A DNA stretch of 11,460 nt from Sinorhizobium sp. (GTDB lineage: Bacteria; Pseudomonadota; Alphaproteobacteria; Rhizobiales; Rhizobiaceae). Position numbers and translations under genes: made by a program. Shown here piece after piece: positions 7,393-11,460 of this stretch. The stretch spans positions 1 through 11,460 of the forward strand of contig JAPSJG010000076.1 in assembly GCA_031178305.1 (NCBI GenBank), written 5' to 3'. Below the pieces are notes generated by a model. It did not search any database, was not told the DNA's origin, and was given only the letters and a program-made list of their open reading frames with translations. Every line of letters begins with the position of its first letter. Within the stretch, counting starts at the first letter, position 1.

Positions 7393-7413
7393 TGGGCGCG
7401 TTGCATGCGCCCA
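7393..7413 (+). terminator. Hairpin downstream of the dehydrogenase operon
   Basis: TGGGCGC (7393-7399) and GCGCCCA (7407-7413) form a perfect 7-bp stem around GTTGCAT, about 127 bases after the operon's last stop and 67 bases before the next start. No T-run follows, so it may stall polymerase or protect the mRNA end rather than act as a classical terminator. The remainder of 7267-7479 shows no gene. Confidence 0.35.
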
Positions 7414-7479
7414 GATGTGGCCCGACGAGCTTGACGAAGAGTAAGGTTCGGCTGCCTCGTTCACTGGGGGACAGTTCTG

Positions 7480-7950
7480 ATGGTGACTGATGCCGAGCAT
7501 GATGGCACACGCGACGACGATCTCGTCTGGCGTTGGCACGACAACCTCATCTACGGGATACGGTTCGATCTTGGCGATCCGGAAAGGCAAGATTGGCGCA
7601 GCGATCTGGTGCTCGACATCGACTTCATCGTCGAGTGGCTTTGTGAAAATTCCGGGGAGGCCCGCTTCCGCGTAGCGCCGGCCACGCTGTCGTTTCACGA
7701 CGTCGCTGATCTCAAGCTTTCCATAGATCACGGCGACAGCGAGGGGCGCACCGCGATGAGTGAACTGTCCATCGACCGGGTTGCTCGGGAGCGTTTGGTG
7801 CGCCCATTCGCGTTTTGGCGTTGGACGATCAGCATGAACTCGCCTCCGACCGGCAAGATCGCGTTCTGTGCAAGCGGGTACTCCCAAATGCTTCGGGCCG
7901 ACCCCCGGCTTGTAAGTGAGCAACGTTTGCCGCGTAGCGAGCGCTCTTGA
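7480..7950 (+). CDS. Conserved hypothetical protein (rhizobial type), 156 residues
   Basis: No function can be assigned. The translation has the character of a real protein: a WRWHDNLIYGIRFDLGDP start, SDLVLDIDFIVEWLC, then RFRVAPATLSFHDVADLKLSID, and near the end WRWTISMNSPPTGKIAFCAS and a SEQRLP tail. Alternating hydrophobic strands and many Asp/Trp residues suggest a small soluble beta-rich fold. There is no signal peptide or membrane segment. From memory, similar proteins annotated only as hypothetical occur in many rhizobia. GGGGGA at 7466-7471 sits eight bases before the ATG and supports the start. The gene stands alone between the dehydrogenase operon and an IS scar, so context gives no pathway. 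Several minus-strand open frames over the same DNA look like shadows, with low-complexity Ser and Arg runs. Confidence 0.75.
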   Translation: MVTDAEHDGTRDDDLVWRWHDNLIYGIRFDLGDPERQDWRSDLVLDIDFIVEWLCENSGEARFRVAPATLSFHDVADLKLSIDHGDSEGRTAMSELSIDRVARERLVRPFAFWRWTISMNSPPTGKIAFCASGYSQMLRADPRLVSEQRLPRSERS

Positions 7951-8112
7951 GGCCGTTTGCTGCTAGCAAGTCCTCGGGACGACACCTTCGCGATCTTGGT
8001 CGACCCATGCAGAAAGTTTGAGCATGAGAACCATGCCAAGTTTCAACGGCCGGTTTTTGTTCGAGATGGCGGGAAAATCGCTGCATACCGCCGCTATCGG
8101 AAGAGGCGCTCG
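7951..8112. other. Non-coding gap, nothing recognised
   Basis: Between the hypothetical gene and the transposase scar I see no start with a ribosome site and no translated segment resembling a known family on either strand. Given its neighbour it may be decayed insertion-sequence DNA or other transferred debris. Confidence 0.4.
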
Positions 8113-8256
8113 GCATGTTCAACGGTCGGCATAAACGGCAAAGATGAACAAGTTGATCCGCTTGCCTGGCTCACGCAGACGCTCGAGCGCATCGCCGATT
8201 GCTGGCCGAGCAGCGAATTCGATGCGCTCATGCCCTGGAACTATGCCGCCGGAACG
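8113..8256 (+). pseudogene. IS66-family transposase C-terminal remnant
   Basis: Positions 8152-8247 translate to VDPLAWLTQTLERIADCWPS followed by SEFDALMPWNYA, which matches the conserved C-terminus of IS66 transposases (DPxAWLxxxLxRI ... LLPWNW/Y). Just upstream, ACSTVG (8113-8130) fits the preceding block. Between them the family's TAKMN block is found in another frame (8135-8149), directly after an in-frame TAA (8132-8134). This suggests an insertion near 8131-8134 and loss of one base near 8150, so the frame is interrupted and then restored. The DDE catalytic core, the accessory IS66 genes and the terminal inverted repeats are absent, so the element is dead. The motif match is seen directly; the consensus is from memory. 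Confidence 0.7.
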
Positions 8257-8331
8257 GCGTCTGCTTGCCGCTCCCTTCAAGGCGGATATTGCCTGACTGA
8301 GTCTCCCGACAGCCACAGGCGACCTGCCACA

Positions 8332-8349
8332 TGGTTCAGTCGGGAACCA
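8332..8349 (-). terminator. Hairpin overlapping the stop codon of the MDR oxidoreductase
   Basis: TGGTTC (8332-8337) and GAACCA (8344-8349) form a 6-bp stem around a six-base loop that includes the stop codon at 8336-8338. A wider repeat, CCCGAC (8305-8310) with GTCGGG (8339-8344), overlaps it. No T-run follows on the minus strand, so a terminator role is weakly supported. Confidence 0.2.
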
Positions 8350-9409
8350 CAACGAGCTTGCCGACGAAGTTCTTCGCCATGAAGTTTGTTTGTGCGCGAT
8401 GAAATTCCGACAGGGGATAGACTCCGCCGACGAGCGGGCGGATTTTCTTCTCTTCGATATAGCGCACCAGGCGCCGGAAGTCGGCGCGGCTGCCCTGGCT
8501 CGATCCGTGCAGCTCCAATTGCTTCAGATACATTGTCCTAAGATCGAGCTTGACGACCGGGCCGGCGATGGCGCCCGCGGTGGTGTAGCGTCCTTCCGGT
8601 CGCAGGATCTTCAAAAGGTCGTTGAAGAGAGGGCCGCCGACGAGGTCGGCGACGATGTCGATCGGCCGGCCTTCGCTCGCCGCTTGCACGGCCTCGGCGA
8701 GGTCTCCCTCGCCACGCGTCACGACGGCTTCGGCACCAATCTCAAGCGTGGCGGCTTCCTTGCCGGGGCCGGCGACGGCGATCGGGATGGCGCCACGGGC
8801 GCGGGCGAGTTGAATGATCGCCGAACCGACACCTCCGGACGCGCCAGTCACCAGAATTCGTTCGCCGGCCGCGAGCCTCGCCCTTTGCAGCATTCGTTCG
8901 CCGGTGAGATAGGCGCAGCAGAAGGTCGCGAGCTCAACGTCCGTCAGATCGGTAGCGACCACATGGGCATTTTCCGCGGGAAGCGCCATGTACTCCGCGT
9001 AGCCGCCGTCGCGGCCGTGGCCCATATAGTCGATGTCGGCGAGGCTGTCGTCGTCGCGGTTATAGATCGAGAAATCGACCATGACGCGCTCGCCGATGCG
9101 TGCCTTGTCGACGCCTTCGCCGGCCGCGACGATGTGGCCGACCGCGTCCGTGCCCTGGATGCGCGGGAAGGTAAGCGTGTTGCCGCGGCGCCGCCAGGTC
9201 GAGACGGCGGAGGGATCGTCCTCGGTGCCGTAGGCGCCTTCGCGTACCCAGACGTCGGTGTTGTTCATGCCGCAGGCAGAGACTTTGATCAGGACTTCGC
9301 CGGCGGCGGGAGCCGGTACGGCGACCTCCCGACTGTAGACGAGCTTGTCCAACCCGCCGTGGCCTGTGAGCAGCACGGCCGCCATGGTCTTCGGAACGGA
9401 AGGGATCAT
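8336..9409 (-). CDS. MDR-superfamily NAD(P)-dependent oxidoreductase (alcohol dehydrogenase/quinone oxidoreductase type)
   Basis: The 357-residue cytosolic enzyme has a GroES-like N-terminal domain (VLIKVSACGMNNTDVW near 39-54, FPRIQGTDAVGHI near 81-93, GERVM) and a Rossmann domain with the nucleotide motif VTGASGGVGSAIIQLARARG (starting at 187). The zinc-alcohol-dehydrogenase GHE motif is replaced by GTD, and the four-Cys structural zinc loop is missing. It is therefore closer to zinc-independent quinone oxidoreductases, although Cys46 sits at the usual catalytic zinc-ligand position. It would reduce or oxidise an aldehyde, alcohol, enone or quinone; the substrate is not readable. GGAG seven bases before the ATG supports the start. 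Only 12 bases separate it from the aminotransferase stop, so it is the last gene of a three-gene minus-strand operon. Confidence 0.9.
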   Translation of the reverse strand: MIPSVPKTMAAVLLTGHGGLDKLVYSREVAVPAPAAGEVLIKVSACGMNNTDVWVREGAYGTEDDPSAVSTWRRRGNTLTFPRIQGTDAVGHIVAAGEGVDKARIGERVMVDFSIYNRDDDSLADIDYMGHGRDGGYAEYMALPAENAHVVATDLTDVELATFCCAYLTGERMLQRARLAAGERILVTGASGGVGSAIIQLARARGAIPIAVAGPGKEAATLEIGAEAVVTRGEGDLAEAVQAASEGRPIDIVADLVGGPLFNDLLKILRPEGRYTTAGAIAGPVVKLDLRTMYLKQLELHGSSQGSRADFRRLVRYIEEKKIRPLVGGVYPLSEFHRAQTNFMAKNFVGKLVVVPD

Positions 9410-9421
9410 GGTTGTGCTCCT

Positions 9422-10798
9422 TCAGCGACCGAGGACGGATTGGATCGCGTCGGCTGTCGCCCTGACGACGATGTCGGCCTCCTCCCGCGTCAGGCAGAGC
9501 GGCGGAGCAAAGCCGAGGATATCACCCTGCGGCATGGCACGGCCGATTACGCCGCGCTCGAGAAGCGCCGCCGCTATCTGCGGCCCAATCTTGCGGCCTG
9601 GATCAAAGAACTTGCGATCGTCGCGGTTTTCGACGAATTCGACCGCCGCCATCAAGCCGTCGCCGCGGACCTCGCCGACGTGGCGATGGTCGCCGACGGC
9701 TCTTTGCAGTTCTGCTCGGAAATAGGCGCCCGTCGAACCGGCATTCTCGACGATGCCGAGCTCGTCGATCAGCTCGAGATTGGCAATGCCGGCGGCGGCA
9801 CAGATCGGGTGGGCCGAATAGGTCCAGCCATGGCCGATGGCGCCGAGCTCATCGGATCCCTTCACCAGCACCTGCCAGACCTTGTCCGAGACGATCGTGC
9901 CGGAAAGCGGCGCATAGGCAGAGGTCAGCCCCTTGGCGATGGTGATGAGGTCCGGCTTGATGCCGTAATGATCCGAGCCGAACATGGTTCCGAGCCGGCC
10001 GAAACCGGTCACGACTTCATCGGCAATAAGAAGGATATCGTATTTCTCAAGCACCGCCTGGATCTTCTGCCAATAGCCCTTGGGCGGCGGCACGATGCCA
10101 CCGGTGCCGAGTATTGGCTCGCCGATGAAGGCCGCAACGGTATCGGATCCTTCGGCGAGGATCATCTCCTCCAGTGTGTCCGCGCAATATTGCGAGAATT
10201 GCTCTTCGCTCATCGAGCGGTCAGGACGGCGGAAATAATAGGGTGCTTCCGTATGTAGGATCGGCGTACGCGGCAGGTCGAAGGCGTTGTGGAAGAGATG
10301 AAGCCCCGTCAGTGAACCGGTCATCACGCCCGAGCCGTGATAGCCGCGCCAACGCGAGATGATCTTCTTTTTCTCCGGCCGACCGAGAATGTTGTTGTAG
10401 TACCAGATCAGCTTGATGTTGGTTTCGTTGGCATCCGAACCGGAAAGCCCGAAATAGACGCGCGACATGCCTTCGGGCGCGCGCTCGATGATCATCTTGG
10501 CAAGCCGGATCGAGGCTTCCGTGCCGTGGCCGACATAGGCGTGATAGTAGGCGAGGTTCTTTGCCTGCTCGGCTATCGCCTCGGCGATCTTCTGCCGGCC
10601 GTAGCCCACGTTGACGCAGTAGAGGCCGGCAAAGGCATCGAGGCTGCGCTTGCCGGCGATGTCGGTGATGTAGACGCCTTCGCCGCCGCCGATGACCCTC
10701 GTCGGGCTCTCGCCGCGCGCATGCATCCCCATATGCGTGGAAGGGTGGAAGAAGTGGTCACGGTCCCAAGCGGTGAGTTCGTTGCTTCTTTCGAGCAT
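9422..10798 (-). CDS. Class-III PLP-dependent aminotransferase (omega-amino acid/diamine:pyruvate type)
   Basis: The 458-residue protein is a fold-type I, subgroup II aminotransferase. It has the cofactor phosphate site SGSDANET (119-126), RWRGYHG (149-155), Asp260 in LLIADEVVTGFGR, which contacts the pyridine nitrogen, and the Schiff-base Lys289 in TIAKGLTSAYAPLSG. AGLYCVNVGYGR (57-68) and GEPILGTGGIVPPPKGYW resemble putrescine-, beta-alanine- and taurine-pyruvate aminotransferases, so the amino donor is probably a terminal amine. The ATG at 10798 is chosen because AAAGGA stands just upstream and the protein then begins at the family's usual point; the open frame runs further upstream only by overlapping the dehydrogenase gene. 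The pairing with a GabD-like dehydrogenase 23 bases upstream implies that the semialdehyde produced here is oxidised next. The exact donor (GABA, putrescine, beta-alanine or another) is unresolved. Confidence 0.92.
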   Translation of the reverse strand: MLERSNELTAWDRDHFFHPSTHMGMHARGESPTRVIGGGEGVYITDIAGKRSLDAFAGLYCVNVGYGRQKIAEAIAEQAKNLAYYHAYVGHGTEASIRLAKMIIERAPEGMSRVYFGLSGSDANETNIKLIWYYNNILGRPEKKKIISRWRGYHGSGVMTGSLTGLHLFHNAFDLPRTPILHTEAPYYFRRPDRSMSEEQFSQYCADTLEEMILAEGSDTVAAFIGEPILGTGGIVPPPKGYWQKIQAVLEKYDILLIADEVVTGFGRLGTMFGSDHYGIKPDLITIAKGLTSAYAPLSGTIVSDKVWQVLVKGSDELGAIGHGWTYSAHPICAAAGIANLELIDELGIVENAGSTGAYFRAELQRAVGDHRHVGEVRGDGLMAAVEFVENRDDRKFFDPGRKIGPQIAAALLERGVIGRAMPQGDILGFAPPLCLTREEADIVVRATADAIQSVLGR

Positions 10799-10821
10799 TA
10801 TCTGTCCTTTCGTGAAATCGG

Positions 10822-11460
10822 TCAGGCGGCGGTGTCGATGCAGAGATATTTGAGCTCGGTGAAGGCCTCCATGCCGTGGCGCGAACCCTCGCGGCCGAGG
10901 CCGGATTGCTTCCATCCGCCAAAGGGGATCGGTCCTCCGGTGATCCTCACCCGGTTGATCGCAACCATTCCGTATTCGAGCGCCCGTGCAAGCCGCAGCT
11001 GGCGGGCGCCGTTTTCGGTGACGACATAGGCGACGAGCCCGTATTCGGTGTCGTTCGCCCGCGCAATCACCTCGTCTTCGCGGTCGAAGGCGGTGACGGC
11101 GGCGATGGGGCCGAATGTCTCCTCACGCATAATGCGCGCCTCGTCCGGCACATTGGTCAGAAGGGTGGGCTCAAAGAACAGCGACCCGGCCCGATGGCGC
11201 TTGCCACCCAGCGCAAGCCTGGCGCCCCGCTTCAGGGCGTCCTCAACCTGCTCCTCGACTTTGGCGACGGCGCGCTCATGCATCAGCGGACCGATTTCCG
11301 TGCCCGGCTCGATCCCTGGTCCGACCTTCAGGCGGGTGATCCGGGCGGCGAAAGCCTCCTCAAAGGCTGTGAGGATCGGCCGCTCGACATAGATGCGGTT
11401 GGCCGCAAGGCAGTCCTGCCCGGAGGTCGCGAATTTCGCCGCGATCGCGATATCGGCCGC
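10822..11460 (-). CDS. gabD: Succinate-semialdehyde dehydrogenase-like aldehyde dehydrogenase (C-terminal part, cut by window edge)
   Basis: The frame is open from the window's right edge to a stop at 10822-10824, giving the last 212 residues, a little under half of a roughly 480-residue aldehyde dehydrogenase. The catalytic cysteine is in SGQDCLAANRIYVE (fragment residue 17). The NAD-proximal EETFGPIA, the ANDTEYGLVAYV block and the C-terminal PFGGWKQSGLGREGSRHG signature all follow E. coli GabD closely, as do KVEEQVEDALKRGARLALGG and ELKYLCI. The enzyme would oxidise succinate semialdehyde or a similar omega-oxo acid with NAD(P). It is the first visible gene of the minus-strand operon and lies 23 bases ahead of the aminotransferase. 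The symbol is given for family resemblance; rhizobia carry several gabD-like paralogues, so another semialdehyde is possible. Confidence 0.88.
   Translation of the reverse strand, partial: AADIAIAAKFATSGQDCLAANRIYVERPILTAFEEAFAARITRLKVGPGIEPGTEIGPLMHERAVAKVEEQVEDALKRGARLALGGKRHRAGSLFFEPTLLTNVPDEARIMREETFGPIAAVTAFDREDEVIARANDTEYGLVAYVVTENGARQLRLARALEYGMVAINRVRITGGPIPFGGWKQSGLGREGSRHGMEAFTELKYLCIDTAA

Noticed and set aside
7048..7923. 291-codon minus-strand frame over the end of the second dehydrogenase and the hypothetical gene
   Set aside because: It overlaps well-supported plus-strand coding sequence, contains low-complexity Ser runs and has no family resemblance.
8390..10258. 622-codon open frame on the plus strand
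   Set aside because: It is the shadow of the MDR oxidoreductase and aminotransferase genes. The translation is Arg/Asp/Gly-rich without motifs, and it spans the boundary of two real genes.
1..11460. CRISPR array, tRNA or rRNA genes, attachment sites, toxin-antitoxin or defence genes
   Set aside because: No regularly spaced repeats, tRNA-like cloverleaf or related protein motifs were noticed by eye.

Overview
The window looks like a GC-rich alphaproteobacterial replicon, most likely from a Sinorhizobium/Ensifer/Rhizobium-type member of the Rhizobiales. This rests on codon use, on the protein families recognised from memory (paired FAD/GcvT-type amine dehydrogenases, a conserved rhizobial hypothetical protein, an IS66-type transposase scar resembling rhizobial copies) and on the tight operon spacing. 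It reads as an accessory catabolic region. No search could be run, so family calls rest on motifs visible in the translations.

Layout. (1) 1-1058, plus strand: the last codons of an unidentified gene overlap by ATGA with a divergent FabH-like ketoacyl-ACP synthase III. (2) 1261-1866, minus strand: an XRE-type helix-turn-helix plus cupin regulator, convergent with the FabH-like gene. (3) 1867-2374: a long divergent control region with an AT-rich half containing a short inverted repeat, and a GC-rich half next to the downstream gene that can fold into several hairpins. (4) 2375-7266, plus strand: two tandem, translationally coupled paralogues of 815 residues each, with dimethylglycine/sarcosine dehydrogenase architecture (FAD domain with the covalent-flavin histidine, then a GcvT-like folate domain). 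(5) 7267-8335: a low-content stretch holding one conserved hypothetical gene (7480-7950) and a decayed IS66 transposase C-terminus. (6) 8336-11460, minus strand: a compact operon reading gabD-like semialdehyde dehydrogenase, class-III omega-aminotransferase, then MDR-family oxidoreductase.

How the genes may work together. The regulator and the two dehydrogenases probably form one unit: a small-molecule-responsive repressor or activator that controls oxidative N-demethylation of a secondary or tertiary amine such as dimethylglycine or sarcosine. The exact substrate cannot be read from sequence. The minus-strand operon fits degradation of an omega-amino acid or diamine: transamination to a semialdehyde, then oxidation to a dicarboxylate. 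The two units converge on the IS-scarred gap and are probably independent.

The most promising unexplained signals are the structured leader of the dehydrogenase operon, the Asp-to-Glu change at the predicted folate-domain catalytic position in the first paralogue but not the second, and the orphan conserved protein at 7480-7950. I see no clear evidence for a wholly new defence or mobile system here.
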